DNA of 64,000 nt from Streptomyces antarcticus (lineage in GTDB: Bacteria; Actinomycetota; Actinomycetes; Streptomycetales; Streptomycetaceae), in NCBI RefSeq assembly GCF_026627255.1, contig NZ_JAPNLM010000002.1, forward strand, positions 124,001-188,000, written 5' to 3'. Under the pieces are notes generated by a model. That model saw only the letters and a program-made list of their open reading frames with translations, had not been told where the DNA came from and ran no database searches. This document shows, one piece after another, positions 19,471-29,122 of this stretch (positions within the stretch are counted from its first letter, which is position 1; the number at the start of each line of letters is the position of its first letter). Position numbers and translations under genes: made by a program.

Positions 19471-20697
19471 TCAGGATGCCCGCACCACGGCCACGGCCAC
19501 GGGCTCGGCCTCGACCTTGCCCGCGCCCTCGCTCGCGCCCGCGCCCGCGCCACCGGCGTCCGCGTTCCCCCCGGCGCCCGTGCCGCCCCCGCTGCCCGTG
19601 CCGCCTTCGCGGAACGTGCGCCGGTACGCCGTCGGGCTCACCCCCAGCGCCGCCTGCACGTGCTTGCGCAGCGACTGGGCCGTCCCGAAGCCCGTCTCCC
19701 GCGCCACCTGTTCCACCGGCAGGTCCGTCCGCTCCAGCAGCCGCCGGGCCCGCTCCACCCGCTGCCCGGTGATCCACTGCCCGGGGCTGATCCCGGACTC
19801 CTCCCGGAAGCGGCGCGTGAAGGTCCGTACCGACATGGCCTCCTGCCGGGCCAGGTCGGTCAGGCGCAGCGGCTCGTGCAGCCGGTCCAGCACCCACGCG
19901 CGCGCCGCGGTGGTGCTCGCGAGCTGCGGCTCGGGCACCGGGCGCTCGATGAACTGGGCCTGGCCGCCCTCCCGGTGGGGCGGTACGACGGTCCGCCGCG
20001 CCACCTCGTTCGCGACGGCCGCCCCGTGGTCGCGGCGCACGATGTGCACGCACAGGTCGATCCCGGCGGCGACCCCGGCCGAGGTCAGCACGTCCCCGTC
20101 GTCGGTGTAGAGCACCCCGGGGTCCACCCGTACGGCCGGGAAGAGCCGCTGGAAGTGCTCGGCGGAGGCCCAGTGGGTGGTGGCCGGGCGGCCGTCGAGG
20201 TACCCCGCGGCGGCCAGCACGTACCCCCCGGTGCAGATGGAGACGAGCCGGGTGCCCGGGCGGATGTGCGCGAGGGCGGCGGCGAGCTCCGGGCTCAGCC
20301 GGCCGTGGTCGTAGACCGGCCCCAGCTCGTACGAGGCGGGCACCACCACCGTGTCGGCCGTGGCCAGCAGTTCGGGACCGTGCTCGACGTGGACGGCGAA
20401 GTCGGCGTCGGTGCGCACCGGCCCCGGGGCCAGCCCGCAAGTGAGGATCTCGTAGAGCGGCCGCCCGGCGGGGTCCTTCGCGCGCCCGAAGATCCGGTGC
20501 GGGATGCCGAGTTCGAAGGGCAGCAGTCCGGCGAGGGCGAGCACGACGACCCGGTGCGCCGCGACGCACCGCGCCTCCGGCCGCTCCGGCCCCGGCCGGC
20601 CCGACGGCTGCGGCGACTTCGGCAACGACAGCGGCAGCGGCAGCGGCAGCGGCAGCGAGGAGGACTGCGGCTTCACCTTCGGCTCCATGGCTGGCAT
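19471..20697 (-). CDS. GlxA-family transcriptional regulator (DJ-1/PfpI plus AraC HTH)
   Basis: A 408-residue regulator. Residues about 45-215 form a DJ-1/PfpI-like domain (VVVLALAGLLPFELGIPHRIFG, SICTGGYVLAAAGYLDG with the nucleophile-elbow Cys). Residues about 255-370 carry the AraC double helix-turn-helix (LTDLARQEAMSVRTFTRRFREESG and VEQVARETGFGTAQSLRKHVQAALGVSP). The last 40 residues are Gly/Ala-rich low complexity, and the N-terminus has a Leu-Pro repeat from a hexanucleotide array. TACGAT 6 nt before ATG 20697 suggests a leaderless start there. It is divergent from an MFS exporter it may control. Confidence 0.9.
   Translation of the reverse strand: MPAMEPKVKPQSSSLPLPLPLPLSLPKSPQPSGRPGPERPEARCVAAHRVVVLALAGLLPFELGIPHRIFGRAKDPAGRPLYEILTCGLAPGPVRTDADFAVHVEHGPELLATADTVVVPASYELGPVYDHGRLSPELAAALAHIRPGTRLVSICTGGYVLAAAGYLDGRPATTHWASAEHFQRLFPAVRVDPGVLYTDDGDVLTSAGVAAGIDLCVHIVRRDHGAAVANEVARRTVVPPHREGGQAQFIERPVPEPQLASTTAARAWVLDRLHEPLRLTDLARQEAMSVRTFTRRFREESGISPGQWITGQRVERARRLLERTDLPVEQVARETGFGTAQSLRKHVQAALGVSPTAYRRTFREGGTGSGGGTGAGGNADAGGAGAGASEGAGKVEAEPVAVAVVRAS
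20629..20658. repeat. Hexanucleotide array CAGCGG inside the regulator gene
   Basis: Four exact CAGCGG units and a fifth ending CAGCGA. On the minus strand they encode alternating Leu-Pro residues near the regulator's N-terminus. Confidence 0.85.
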
Positions 20698-20709
20698 GGC
20701 CCGATCGTA
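20698..20709 (-). promoter_or_regulatory. Putative leaderless promoter of the GlxA-family gene
   Basis: On the minus strand TACGAT (20709-20704) is followed by CGGGCC and ATG. Confidence 0.4.
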
Positions 20710-20768
20710 GCGAAGCATGACAGTCAGGCCACTGTCGTCCGCATCCCCGTGGGCCGGATGCTGGCCCC

Positions 20769-22079
20769 GTGACACAGACAGCCCCCGCCTCCACGGCCAC
20801 CCCGCCCGCCCCGCGCCCGGCCGGACGGATCCACCGCGCGTGGTTCGTCGCGGCCGTCGCCTTCGTGACGATCATCGGGGCCGCCGGGTTCGCCTCCCTG
20901 CCCGGACTGCTCATCGAGCCGCTGCACACCGAGTTCGACTGGTCCCGCGGCACCATCGCCTTCGCCGTCTCGGTGAACCTCGCCCTGTACGGACTCACCG
21001 CGCCCTTCGCCGCCGCGCTGATGGACCGCTTCGGCATCCGCCGGGTCGTGGCGGTGGCCCTGCTCGTCATATCCGGCGGCTCGCTCGCCACCGTGTGGAT
21101 GACCGCGTCCTGGCAGCTGGTGCTGTTCTGGGGCGTCCTGGTGGGGCTGGGCAGCGGCTCGATGGCTCTGGCCTTCGCCGCGACGGTGACGAACCGCTGG
21201 TTCACGGCCCGGCGCGGGCTCGTCACCGGCGTCCTGACCGCGGCCGGCGCCTCCGGCCAGCTGATCTTCCTGCCACTGCTGGCCTGGCTGGTGGAGCACC
21301 ACGGCTGGCGCCCGGCGGCGGTGACCGTCTCGCTGGCAGCCACGGCCGTCGTCCCGTTCGTATGGCTTCTGCTGCGCGACCATCCGGCGGACGTGGGCCT
21401 CGCCCCGTACGGGGGCGCGTACACCGCCAAGCCCGCCCCCGTCCCGGGGGCCGCGCGCCGGGCCGTGACGGTGCTGTTCAAGGCCGCGCGCACGGGCCCC
21501 TTCTGGCTGCTGGCCGGCACCTTCGCCATCTGCGGGGCCTCGACGAACGGCCTGGTGCGGACCCACTTCGTACCGGCCGCGCACGACCACGGCATGCCGG
21601 TGACGGCCGCGGCGGGGCTGCTTGCGGTGATCGGCGTGTTCGACGTCGTCGGCACGATCGCCTCGGGCTGGTTCACCGACCGCTTCGAGGCCCGGCGGCT
21701 GCTGGCCGTCTACTACGCCCTGCGCGGGGTGTCGCTGCTGTTCCTGCCGATGCTGCTGGCCCCGTCGGTCCAGCCCCCGCTGATCTTCTTCATCGTGTTC
21801 TACGGCCTGGACTGGGTCGCGACCGTCCCGCCGACCATCGCGCTGTGCCGGGAGCACTACGGCGACGACAGCGCGATCGTCTTCGGCTGGGTGCTGGCCT
21901 CGCACCAGGTGGGGGCGGCCGTGGTGGCCTTCCTGGGCGGCCTGGCGCGGGACGCCTTCGGCTCGTACGACGTCGTCTGGTACGCCTCGGGAGCGCTGTG
22001 CGCGATGGCCGCGCTGATGGCGATGGTCATCCGCCGGTCCCCCGCGCGGCCCGAGCCGCCGCTGCCCGCCCCGGCCTGA
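20769..22079 (+). CDS. MFS transporter
   Basis: A 436-residue, 12-helix major facilitator. The loop between helices 2 and 3 reads AALMDRFGIRRVV, the family signature, and the helix 8-9 loop GWFTDRFEARRLL repeats it in the second half. It resembles the monocarboxylate/oxalate-formate antiporter branch in general shape. GTG 20769 starts the protein; no strong ribosome-binding site is visible. The 71-nt divergent region shared with the GlxA-type regulator suggests regulation by it. Substrate unknown. Confidence 0.88.
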   Translation: MTQTAPASTATPPAPRPAGRIHRAWFVAAVAFVTIIGAAGFASLPGLLIEPLHTEFDWSRGTIAFAVSVNLALYGLTAPFAAALMDRFGIRRVVAVALLVISGGSLATVWMTASWQLVLFWGVLVGLGSGSMALAFAATVTNRWFTARRGLVTGVLTAAGASGQLIFLPLLAWLVEHHGWRPAAVTVSLAATAVVPFVWLLLRDHPADVGLAPYGGAYTAKPAPVPGAARRAVTVLFKAARTGPFWLLAGTFAICGASTNGLVRTHFVPAAHDHGMPVTAAAGLLAVIGVFDVVGTIASGWFTDRFEARRLLAVYYALRGVSLLFLPMLLAPSVQPPLIFFIVFYGLDWVATVPPTIALCREHYGDDSAIVFGWVLASHQVGAAVVAFLGGLARDAFGSYDVVWYASGALCAMAALMAMVIRRSPARPEPPLPAPA

Positions 22080-22116
22080 CCCAGGTCCGGGCCGGCCGGC
22101 GGGGGGCGTACGGGTG

Positions 22117-22482
22117 TCAGCCGGCCGGGGTGGTGGACTTCAGGGTGCCGTCCGGGGCCGCCAGGAGGACCGGGGTGTCCGGCCCGCCCAGGTCGCGGAC
22201 GGCCGCGCGGTCGGCCTCGGCGGGGGCGTCGGCCGCGCTGACCACGGCGGCGGCCTCCAGGGACTGCGCCCCGCTGGCCACGGCCATCGCGACGGCCGTC
22301 TGCAGGGCGCTGAGCTTCAGGGAGTCCAGCTCCACCGTCCCGGCGACGTACGTGCGGCCCGTCTCGTCGCGCACCGCCGCCCCCTCGGGCACGCCGTTGC
22401 GGGCCCGGGCGCTGCGCGCCAGCGTGATGATCTTGCTGTCCTCGGGGTCGATCCCGGTGCTGTCGGTCATGGGCGGAAGCAT
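22117..22482 (-). CDS. Cytidine-deaminase-like protein lacking zinc-site residues
   Basis: A 121-residue protein with cytidine-deaminase-fold similarity: DPEDSKIITLARSARARNGVPEGAAVRDETGRTYVAGTVELDSLKLSALQTAVAMAVASGA matches the cdd core order. Where a true deaminase has H/C-A-E and PCxxC zinc ligands, none are seen; the protein contains no Cys. It is therefore unlikely to deaminate and may be structural or regulatory. The ATG at 22482 has GGGAG 6 nt upstream; ATG 22470 (MTDSTG) is the alternative. Confidence 0.7.
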   Translation of the reverse strand: MLPPMTDSTGIDPEDSKIITLARSARARNGVPEGAAVRDETGRTYVAGTVELDSLKLSALQTAVAMAVASGAQSLEAAAVVSAADAPAEADRAAVRDLGGPDTPVLLAAPDGTLKSTTPAG

Positions 22483-22556
22483 AGGGAGCTCCCGGACGGA
22501 GCGCCCGGGCGGGGCCGCGCCGCGGACCCGCCGCGCCGCCCCGCCCCGCGACCGGA

Positions 22557-22919
22557 TCAGGGGCGGTCGAGCCGCAGCCGCTCCGCCTTCGGCAGGCCCG
22601 CCACCACGAGGTCGTACGAGTCCTCGACCAGCTCCCGCACCAGCGCGTCCGGCAGCCCGTCCGGCCCGCCCACCGTCACGGTGTTCCAGTGCCGCTTGTT
22701 CATGTGATAGCCGGGCACGATCGCCTCGTGCTCCTCGCGCAGCCGCACCGCCAGCTCGGGCTCGCACTTGAGGTTGACCTTCAGCGGCTCCCCGTCGAGC
22801 GCGGAGAGCGCGAACACCTTGCCCAGCACCTTGAACACCGAGGTCTCCGGGGTGAAGGGGAACTCCTCCACCGCCGCGTTGAAACCGAGGCACAGGGCGC
22901 GCAGCCGTTCCGGGGTCAT
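22557..22919 (-). CDS. MmcQ/YjbR family protein
   Basis: A 120-residue single-domain protein of the MmcQ/YjbR (DUF419) fold: LRALCLGFNAAVEEFPFTPETSVFKVLGKVFALSALDGEPLKVNLKCEPELA, then the characteristic PGYHMNKRHWNTVTVGG and a final helix with LVVAGLPKAER. The fold resembles DNA-binding CyaY-like proteins but the role is unknown. Its ATG overlaps the corC stop (ATGA), so the two are probably translated together. Confidence 0.88.
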   Translation of the reverse strand: MTPERLRALCLGFNAAVEEFPFTPETSVFKVLGKVFALSALDGEPLKVNLKCEPELAVRLREEHEAIVPGYHMNKRHWNTVTVGGPDGLPDALVRELVEDSYDLVVAGLPKAERLRLDRP

Positions 22920-24220
22920 TCGCCCTCCTCGCCCTCGGCCGCCGCCGGGGCGACCGGTTCGACCAGCACCGTCACGATCTTGTTCCGGCGGCCGGCCGGG
23001 GACTCGGCCGTCAGGCGCAGCGGACGCCCGTCCGGAAGCTCCACCAGCGCCGAGGCGCCCGCGATCGGCACCCGGCCGAGCGCCTTGGCGAGCAGCCCGC
23101 CGACCGTCTCCACGTCCTCGTCGTCGAAGGCCTCGACCTTGAACAGCTCACCGAGGTCGGTGATGTCCAGGCGCGCCGTGACCCGGTAGCTGTCCTCGCC
23201 CAGGTCCTCGACCGGCGGGATCTCGCGGTCGTACTCGTCGGTGATCTCGCCGACGATCTCCTCGAGGATGTCCTCGATGGTGACGATGCCGGCGGTGCCG
23301 CCGTACTCGTCGATGACGACGGCCACGTGATTTCGCACCGACTGCATCTCGCGGAGCAGGTCGCCCGCGTTCTTGGTGTCGGGCACGAAGAGGGCGGGCC
23401 GCATCACCGTCGACACGAGGTCGGACTCCGCTTCCCGGCTGACGTGCGTCTTGCGGACGAGGTCCTTCAGGTACACGATCCCGACGATGTCGTCCTCGTT
23501 CTCCCCGGTGACCGGTATGCGCGAGAAGCCCGACCGCAGCGCCAGCGTGGTCGCCTGACGGATCGTCTTGTACCGCTCGATGCAGATCAGGTCGGTCCGC
23601 GGCACCATCACCTCGCGCACCAGGGTGTCGCCGAGCTCGAAGACCTGGTGCACCATCCGGCGCTCGTCGTCCTCGATCAGCGATTCCTTCTCCGCCAGGT
23701 CCACCATCGCCCGCAGCTCGGCCTCGGAGGCGAACGGCCCCTTGCGGAAGCCCTTCCCGGGCGTGAGCGCGTTGCCGATGAGGATCAGCAGCTGCGGGAT
23801 CGGACCCATGATCCGCGCGAGCGGCACGAGCACGTACGCCGCCGCCGTCGCGGTGTTCAGCGGGTGCTGGCGGCCGATCGTACGGGGCGAGACGCCGACG
23901 GCGACGTACGAGACCAGCACCATCACGGCGATGGCCACGAGCAGCGCGGTCCAGTTCTCCCCGAACTCGTCGAGGCAGACGTACGTGACGAGCACGCCCG
24001 CCGCCATCTCGCAGGTGACGCGGACCAGCAGCGCCACGTTGACGTAGCGGGTGGGGTCGGCGGAGACCTGGGCGAGCTTCGCGCTGCCGCGCCGGCCCTC
24101 GCGTACGGCCTGGTCGGCGCGGAAGCTGGAGATCCGGGCGATCCCGGACTCGGCGCACGCCGCGAACCAGGCCACGACCACCAGCAGGACCGCGCCGGTG
24201 ATGAGCTGGGCGGCGTTCAC
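22916..24220 (-). CDS. CorC/HlyC-type CNNM transporter family protein
   Basis: A 434-residue membrane protein. Residues 1-180 are the DUF21/CNNM domain with about four hydrophobic segments. A CBS pair follows ([27 protein letters not shown] to [25 protein letters not shown]), with the D-E-Y-G-G-T-A motif, and a CorC/HlyC C-terminal domain. Related proteins export magnesium or cobalt. The GTG start overlaps the ybeY stop (GTGA), placing it in the phoH-ybeY-corC-mmcQ operon. Ion specificity is not shown by the sequence. Confidence 0.92.
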   Translation of the reverse strand: MNAAQLITGAVLLVVVAWFAACAESGIARISSFRADQAVREGRRGSAKLAQVSADPTRYVNVALLVRVTCEMAAGVLVTYVCLDEFGENWTALLVAIAVMVLVSYVAVGVSPRTIGRQHPLNTATAAAYVLVPLARIMGPIPQLLILIGNALTPGKGFRKGPFASEAELRAMVDLAEKESLIEDDERRMVHQVFELGDTLVREVMVPRTDLICIERYKTIRQATTLALRSGFSRIPVTGENEDDIVGIVYLKDLVRKTHVSREAESDLVSTVMRPALFVPDTKNAGDLLREMQSVRNHVAVVIDEYGGTAGIVTIEDILEEIVGEITDEYDREIPPVEDLGEDSYRVTARLDITDLGELFKVEAFDDEDVETVGGLLAKALGRVPIAGASALVELPDGRPLRLTAESPAGRRNKIVTVLVEPVAPAAAEGEEGE

Positions 24221-24714
24221 GAAACGGTCGGGGCCGGGGACGGACCGGTCATTCCGCGCTCACCGCGCCAGCCGTCGACGATGGCCGCCTGGAGACCGAA
24301 CATCTCGACCTTCTCGTCCGGCTCCTCGTGGTCGTACCCGAGCAGGTGCAGCACCCCGTGGACGGTCAGGAGCTGGAGCTCCTCGTCCATGGAGTGCTGC
24401 GTCGGGGCGTCCTCGCCCTGCTTCTTGGCGACCTCGGGGCAGAGCACGATGTCACCGAGGAGCCCCTGCGGGGGCTCCTCGTCGTCCTTCGTCGGCGGAC
24501 GGAGCTCGTCCATCGGGAAGGACATGACGTCGGTGGGTCCGGGCAGGTCCATCCACTGGATGTGGAGCTGCTCCATCGCCCCTTCGTCGATCACGATGAC
24601 GGAGAGCTCGGAGAGCGGGTGGATCCGCATCCGGGTGAGCGCGTAGCGGGCGATGTCGAGGATCGCCCGCTCGTCGACCTCGGTTCCGGACTCGTTGTTG
24701 ACGTCGATCGACAT
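24217..24714 (-). CDS. ybeY: rRNA maturation endonuclease YbeY
   Basis: Zinc-dependent single-strand endoribonuclease used in 16S rRNA 3' maturation and ribosome quality control. The zinc motif [11 protein letters not shown] is complete and the upstream ISL/FPM segment ([21 protein letters not shown]) is typical. Length 165 residues is normal. ATG 24714 was chosen because homologues start at [10 protein letters not shown]. It lies 13 nt after phoH, its usual neighbour. Confidence 0.96.
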   Translation of the reverse strand: MSIDVNNESGTEVDERAILDIARYALTRMRIHPLSELSVIVIDEGAMEQLHIQWMDLPGPTDVMSFPMDELRPPTKDDEEPPQGLLGDIVLCPEVAKKQGEDAPTQHSMDEELQLLTVHGVLHLLGYDHEEPDEKVEMFGLQAAIVDGWRGERGMTGPSPAPTVS

Positions 24715-24727
24715 GGTGCGCTGGGTT

Positions 24728-25768
24728 CTACTTCCGCTGATGGCCGTCCGGGGCCGGCCGGGTCTCGTCGTACTGTTCGTACGCGTCGACGATACGGCCG
24801 ACCAGCTTGTGCCGGACGACATCCTCGGAGGTGAGCCTCGAGAAGTGGATGTCGGGCACGCCCTCCAGGATGTCCTGCACCTGCCGCAGCCCGCTCTTGG
24901 CCCCGCCGGGGAGGTCGACCTGCGTCACGTCACCGGTGACGACGATCTTCGAATCGAAGCCGAGGCGGGTCAGGAACATCTTCATCTGCTCGGTGGTGGT
25001 GTTCTGCGCCTCGTCGAGGACGACGAACGCCTCATTCAGAGTGCGACCCCTCATGTACGCCAGCGGCGCCACCTCGATGGTGCCCGCGGCCATCAGGCGC
25101 GGGATCGAGTCGGGGTCGATCATGTCGTGCAGCGCGTCGTAGAGCGGGCGCAGGTACGGGTCGATCTTGTCGAAGAGGGTGCCCGGCAGGAAGCCGAGCC
25201 GCTCCCCCGCCTCGACGGCGGGCCGGGTCAGGATGATCCGGCTGACCTGCTTGGACTGGAGCGCCTGGACGGCCTTGGCCATCGCGAGGTAGGTCTTTCC
25301 GGTACCGGCGGGGCCGATGCCGAAAACGATCGTGTTCTTGTCGATCGCGTCGACGTACCGCTTCTGATTGAGGGTCTTGGGGCGGATGGTGCGGCCGCGG
25401 CTGGAGAGGATGTTCTGGGTGAGGACCTCGGCGGGCGTCTCCTCGGAGCCGCCCTTGCCGTTGGTGCTCGCCTTGAGCATGCCGATCGAGCGTTCCACTG
25501 CGTCCTCCGTCATCGGCTGCCCGGTGCGGAGCACCAGCATCATCTCGTCGAACAGGCGCTGGATCAGGGCGACTTCCGCCGCGTCACCGATCGCGCTGAC
25601 CTGATTGCCCCGCACATGGATGTCGGCCTTCGGGAAGGCCCTCTCGATCACGCGCAGCAGGACGTCGCCCGAACCGAGCACCGTCACCATCGGGTGCGTC
25701 GCGGGAACGGTGAAGTGGGCGCGCGCCTGGCCCGGCGCCGGGGTGTGGGATGTCGGTGTCTGAGTCAT
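24728..25768 (-). CDS. phoH: PhoH family ATPase (PhoH-like)
   Basis: A 346-residue cytoplasmic P-loop ATPase. Walker A is [19 protein letters not shown]; Walker B and following are [24 protein letters not shown] short KH-like N-terminal domain precedes ([23 protein letters not shown]). PhoH proteins accompany ybeY and era in many bacteria and are thought to be RNA helicase-like ATPases in RNA metabolism. ATG 25768 (MTQTPTSH) is preferred to the longer MCRPQC start, which adds an unrelated tail. Confidence 0.94.
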   Translation of the reverse strand: MTQTPTSHTPAPGQARAHFTVPATHPMVTVLGSGDVLLRVIERAFPKADIHVRGNQVSAIGDAAEVALIQRLFDEMMLVLRTGQPMTEDAVERSIGMLKASTNGKGGSEETPAEVLTQNILSSRGRTIRPKTLNQKRYVDAIDKNTIVFGIGPAGTGKTYLAMAKAVQALQSKQVSRIILTRPAVEAGERLGFLPGTLFDKIDPYLRPLYDALHDMIDPDSIPRLMAAGTIEVAPLAYMRGRTLNEAFVVLDEAQNTTTEQMKMFLTRLGFDSKIVVTGDVTQVDLPGGAKSGLRQVQDILEGVPDIHFSRLTSEDVVRHKLVGRIVDAYEQYDETRPAPDGHQRK

Positions 25769-25937
25769 GGGCCGGCACTGTGGCCTGCACATACCTCCCG
25801 CTGGGGGGCCGCGCCGATCGACGGCCTCGGACTACCAAGCCTACGTCTCCGGCGCGTCTTCCCCGAGGGGTTTTACGCCCGCCCGGGCCGCCGGAACCGC
25901 GCGCACCCCCGCGGCCCCCGCTACGGGGCGGGGAGCA

Positions 25938-25977
25938 CCGGCCGGCGGGGCGGCCCGGGGCGTGCCCCGCCGGCCGG
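25938..25977 (-). terminator. Terminator of the PfkB kinase gene
   Basis: A 14-bp perfect stem (25938-25951 with 25964-25977) with a 12-nt loop lies 21 nt past the kinase stop. No T run. Confidence 0.6.
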
Positions 25978-25998
25978 ACGGGACCTCGGCGACACGGC

Positions 25999-27096
25999 CT
26001 ACGCGGAGTGCCGGAAGCCGATCGTCGGCACCGCGCGGCGCCGCGCCGCCGGGGTCGTTCCCGGCGGCATCAGGTCGTCCAGGAACGCGTACCGGCCGCG
26101 CAGGTCGTGCGGCGCGGCGTGCCACCAGTAGGCGACCTCCGGCCAGCCGGGGGCCGACAGGGAGCCGCCGAACTCCTGGACCGACAGCGCCGCCGTCAGC
26201 CCGGCGAAGGCCAGCCGGTCCGCCAGCGGCCAGCCCGCCAGGGTCCCGGTGACGAAGCCCGCCACGTACACGTCCCCCGCCCCCGTCGGGTCCAGCGCCT
26301 CCACCGCGATCCCCGGGACCTGGGCGCTCTCCCCGGTGCGCCCGTCCACGGCGTACGAGCCCTCCGCGCCCATCGTCACCACCGCGATCGGCACCTTCTC
26401 GGCCAGCGCCCGGGCCGCCGCCCGCGGGCATTCGGTCCGCGTGTACCGCATCGCCTCACCCGCGTTCGGCAGAAAGGCCTCGCAGTGCTCCAGGTCGGCC
26501 AGTGCCCCCAGGTCCCAGCGGCCGCTCTCGTCCCAGCCCACGTCCCCGAAGACCCGCGAGCCGCGCCGCGCGGCCTCGCCGATCCATTCCTCGCCGCGGC
26601 CCGGTCCCAGCGAGGCCACGGCCGCGCGGGCCCTCGGCGGGCACTGCGGGAAGGGGCCGGGGCCGGCCGGCGGCGGGGCCTCGTGGCCGTGCGAGACCAT
26701 CGTGCGCTCGCCCTCGTAGGCCATCGAGACCGTGACCGGGCTGTGCCAGCCGGGGACGGTCCGGGACATGGACAGGTCGATGGCCTCGCCCTGTTCGAGC
26801 GCGTCCCAGCAGTATTCGCCGTAGTGGTCGTCCCCGAACGCCGCGGCCAGCGAGGTGCGCAGGCCGAGCCGGGCGAGCGCGGTCGCCATGTTGGCGACGC
26901 CGCCGGGGCTGGAGCCCATTCCTCGCGCCCAGGACTCCGTGCCGCGCACCGGGGCCGAGTCGAGGCCGGTGAAGATGATGTCGAGGAAGACGGTTCCGGT
27001 CAGGAAGACGTCGCAGCCGGGTTCCTCGGGGTCGCGCACCGGACCGAGCGGATCCACGGCGGCTGAGAGGCTGTCGAAGCTGTCCCGACTGGTCAC
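25999..27096 (-). CDS. Carbohydrate kinase, PfkB family
   Basis: ATP-dependent kinase of a sugar or nucleoside, 365 residues. The N-terminal signature region is GSSPGGVANMATALARLG and the C-terminal signature DPTGAGDVYVAGFVTG contains the catalytic Asp and anion-hole GAGD. GTG 27096 has GGGGAG 6 nt upstream. It is flanked by phoH downstream and an apparently gene-free region upstream, so context does not reveal the substrate. Confidence 0.9.
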   Translation of the reverse strand: MTSRDSFDSLSAAVDPLGPVRDPEEPGCDVFLTGTVFLDIIFTGLDSAPVRGTESWARGMGSSPGGVANMATALARLGLRTSLAAAFGDDHYGEYCWDALEQGEAIDLSMSRTVPGWHSPVTVSMAYEGERTMVSHGHEAPPPAGPGPFPQCPPRARAAVASLGPGRGEEWIGEAARRGSRVFGDVGWDESGRWDLGALADLEHCEAFLPNAGEAMRYTRTECPRAAARALAEKVPIAVVTMGAEGSYAVDGRTGESAQVPGIAVEALDPTGAGDVYVAGFVTGTLAGWPLADRLAFAGLTAALSVQEFGGSLSAPGWPEVAYWWHAAPHDLRGRYAFLDDLMPPGTTPAARRRAVPTIGFRHSA

Positions 27097-27779
27097 GGTG
27101 TGCTCCCCGTTGTTCTGGAAGGGTCGTTTCTACGTGCGGGCCTGCAGTGGAAAGCTGCCAGCCCTGCCCGTGCCGGACGGCAGCAAAACCCAGTGTGGCG
27201 CAGATCACCACAGGAACGCTCTTCTCCTCAACTCCAGCCCCTTGACGGACAGGGGCCCCGCTCACTCTGCGGCACCTCCCGCGTACCTCCTGGAACACGC
27301 GTGCAGCACCGCGCCTCCGCGCCCTTCCGCCGCCCGGCCCCTCGTGGCCCACGGGCCGCGCCCGGCCGCCCGGACCGGGCTGCTGCTCGCGGTGGCCGGC
27401 AGGCCGGGCTGTCGGAGGTCACCCTCGGCGTGGCCTTCGCCGCGGCGCTGGGCGCGGGCCCGCTCGGGGTGACGGCGGCCTCCGCCCTCGGCGCCCGCCT
27501 GGGGCGCCGGTTCGGTCCGCCGCCGGGGCGGGGCCGCGGCGGCGGTCCTGGCGGCCGGTGCGGGTGCTCCGTCGGGCGCGGTGCCGCGGGTGGGCGCCGC
27601 GGAGCTGGAGGTCGCGGAGCTGGAGGTCGCGGAGATCCCGCTGCGCCGGCTCCCCCGCCGCGTACTGCTGCGCGCGCCGGCCCCCCGCCGCCCCCGCCCC
27701 CGCGACGGCGCGCGCGTCCAGGACGGCTCCCGGGGCAGGGGCGGGCCGGGGCGGCGTGGAGCGCGACGCTTCGCCAGGG
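27097..27779. other. Region without a supported gene; possible decayed ORF on the plus strand
   Basis: From 27360 to 27780 the plus strand shows membrane-like coding potential in one frame (SEVTLGVAFAAALGAGPLGV) and then in another (AAVLAAGAGAPSGAVPRVGAAELEV). The switch falls near 27530, with no intact start-to-stop product. This could be the remains of a frameshifted gene, or only GC-biased open frame. Near 27194-27212 there is a TGTGG...CCACA imperfect inverted repeat upstream of the kinase. Confidence 0.35.
27599..27628. repeat. 15-bp perfect tandem duplication
   Basis: GCGGAGCTGGAGGTC occurs twice head to tail (27599-27613, 27614-27628). Confidence 0.9.
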
Positions 27780-28688
27780 CTAGGACGCCCGCCTGGGGAC
27801 CGGTACGCGGATCAGGTCCGCCGCCACCGTCAGCTCCCCCTCGAACCCCGCGGCACGGGCCTGCCGTTCGAACTCCGAGGGGTCCGGGTAGCGCTGCGAG
27901 AAGTGCGTCAGCACCAGGTGCCGTACGCCCGCCTCACGCGCCACACCGGCCGCCTGGCCCGCGGTGAGGTGGCCGTGGTCGACCGCCAGCCGGACGTCCT
28001 CGTCGAGGAAGGTCGACTCGATCACCAGCATGTCGCAGCCGTCGGCGAGCTCCGCCACCCCGTCGCACAGCCTGGTGTCCATGACGAAGGCGAACCGCTG
28101 CCCGGGCCTGGCTTCGCTGACGTCGTCCAGGGTGACCTCGCCGAGGCGCCCGTCCCGCTGGAGCCGGCCCACGTCCGGTCCCTTGACGCCGTGCCGCGCG
28201 AGCAGCTCCGGCACCATGCGGCGCCCGTCCGGCTCGGTCAGCCGGTACCCGAAGGACTCCACCGGGTGCGAGAGCAGCCGCGCCTCCAGCGTGTACGAGG
28301 CCTCCCGCGCCAGGACCCCGTCCCGCGCCACCGGCTCCTCGCGCAGCTCCACCGTCTCCCGGTAGGCCGTCGCGTACCGCAGCCGGTCGAAGAACTTCTG
28401 TCCCGAGGCCGGGTAGTGCGCGGTGACCGGGTGCGGGACCCGGTCCAGGTTGATGCGCTGGATCACCCCGGCCAGCCCCAGGCTGTGGTCGCCGTGGAAG
28501 TGCGTGACGCAGATCCGGTTTATGTCGTGCGCGGCGACCCCGGCGCGGAGCATCTGGCGCTGGGTGCCCTCGCCCGGGTCGAAGAGGATGCCCTCGCCGT
28601 CCCAGCGCAGCAGGTACCCGTTGTGGTTGCGGTGGCGGGTGGGCACCTGGCTGGCGGTGCCCAGCACCACGAACTCTCGTACGGACAC
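27780..28688 (-). CDS. rnz: Ribonuclease Z
   Basis: tRNA 3'-processing endonuclease of the metallo-beta-lactamase fold, 302 residues. [13 protein letters not shown] is the metal motif, with further ligands at [14 protein letters not shown] and LTHFSQRY. It lacks the exosite arm of the long form, as usual for the bacterial short type. GTG 28688 begins the protein and lies 3 nt after the HIT gene stop, so they are likely one operon. Confidence 0.93.
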   Translation of the reverse strand: MSVREFVVLGTASQVPTRHRNHNGYLLRWDGEGILFDPGEGTQRQMLRAGVAAHDINRICVTHFHGDHSLGLAGVIQRINLDRVPHPVTAHYPASGQKFFDRLRYATAYRETVELREEPVARDGVLAREASYTLEARLLSHPVESFGYRLTEPDGRRMVPELLARHGVKGPDVGRLQRDGRLGEVTLDDVSEARPGQRFAFVMDTRLCDGVAELADGCDMLVIESTFLDEDVRLAVDHGHLTAGQAAGVAREAGVRHLVLTHFSQRYPDPSEFERQARAAGFEGELTVAADLIRVPVPRRAS

Positions 28689-28691
28689 GGT

Positions 28692-29051
28692 CTATCCGGG
28701 GGGCCACTCGAGGCCGCGCCCGCCGAGGACGTGCGCGTGCGCGTGGAAGACGGTCTGGCCGGCGCCGGCGCCGGTGTTGAAGACGATCCGGTAGCCCTGT
28801 CCGTCGACTTTCTCGTCCGCCGCCACCTGCCCGGCCTCGCGCAGCACGTCGGCGGCGATGCCCGGCTCGGCGGCGGCGAGCGATGCGGCGTCCGGGTAGT
28901 GGGCCTTGGGGATGACGAGTACGTGCGTGGGCGCCTTCGGGCTGACGTCCCGGAAGGCGATGGTCGTTTCGGTCTCCCGGACGACGGTCGCCGGGATGTC
29001 CCCCGTGGCGATCTTGCAGAACAGGCAGTCGGCCTGCGGTTCCCCGGCCAT
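28692..29051 (-). CDS. HIT family nucleotide-binding protein
   Basis: Histidine-triad hydrolase of 119 residues, probably acting on nucleoside phosphoramidates or dinucleotide polyphosphates. It has the zinc-site start CLFCKIATGDIPATVV, the APTHVLVIPKAHYPD segment and the catalytic triad HAHAHVLGGRGLEWPPG. ATG 29051 was chosen because GGAAGG lies 7 nt upstream; the frame runs further 5' but without resemblance. Confidence 0.94.
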   Translation of the reverse strand: MAGEPQADCLFCKIATGDIPATVVRETETTIAFRDVSPKAPTHVLVIPKAHYPDAASLAAAEPGIAADVLREAGQVAADEKVDGQGYRIVFNTGAGAGQTVFHAHAHVLGGRGLEWPPG

Positions 29052-29122
29052 TGGTACGCCTTCCGTGACGGTGATCGGTCCGGGCATCGTATCCAGCCCG
29101 GCCCCGGTCACGCCGGGCGCCC

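Noticed and set aside
27194..27212. TGTGG...CCACA as a possible Crp-like site before the PfkB kinase
   Set aside because: Spacing does not match the GTGnC-N6-GnCAC pattern and the arms are only 5 bp.
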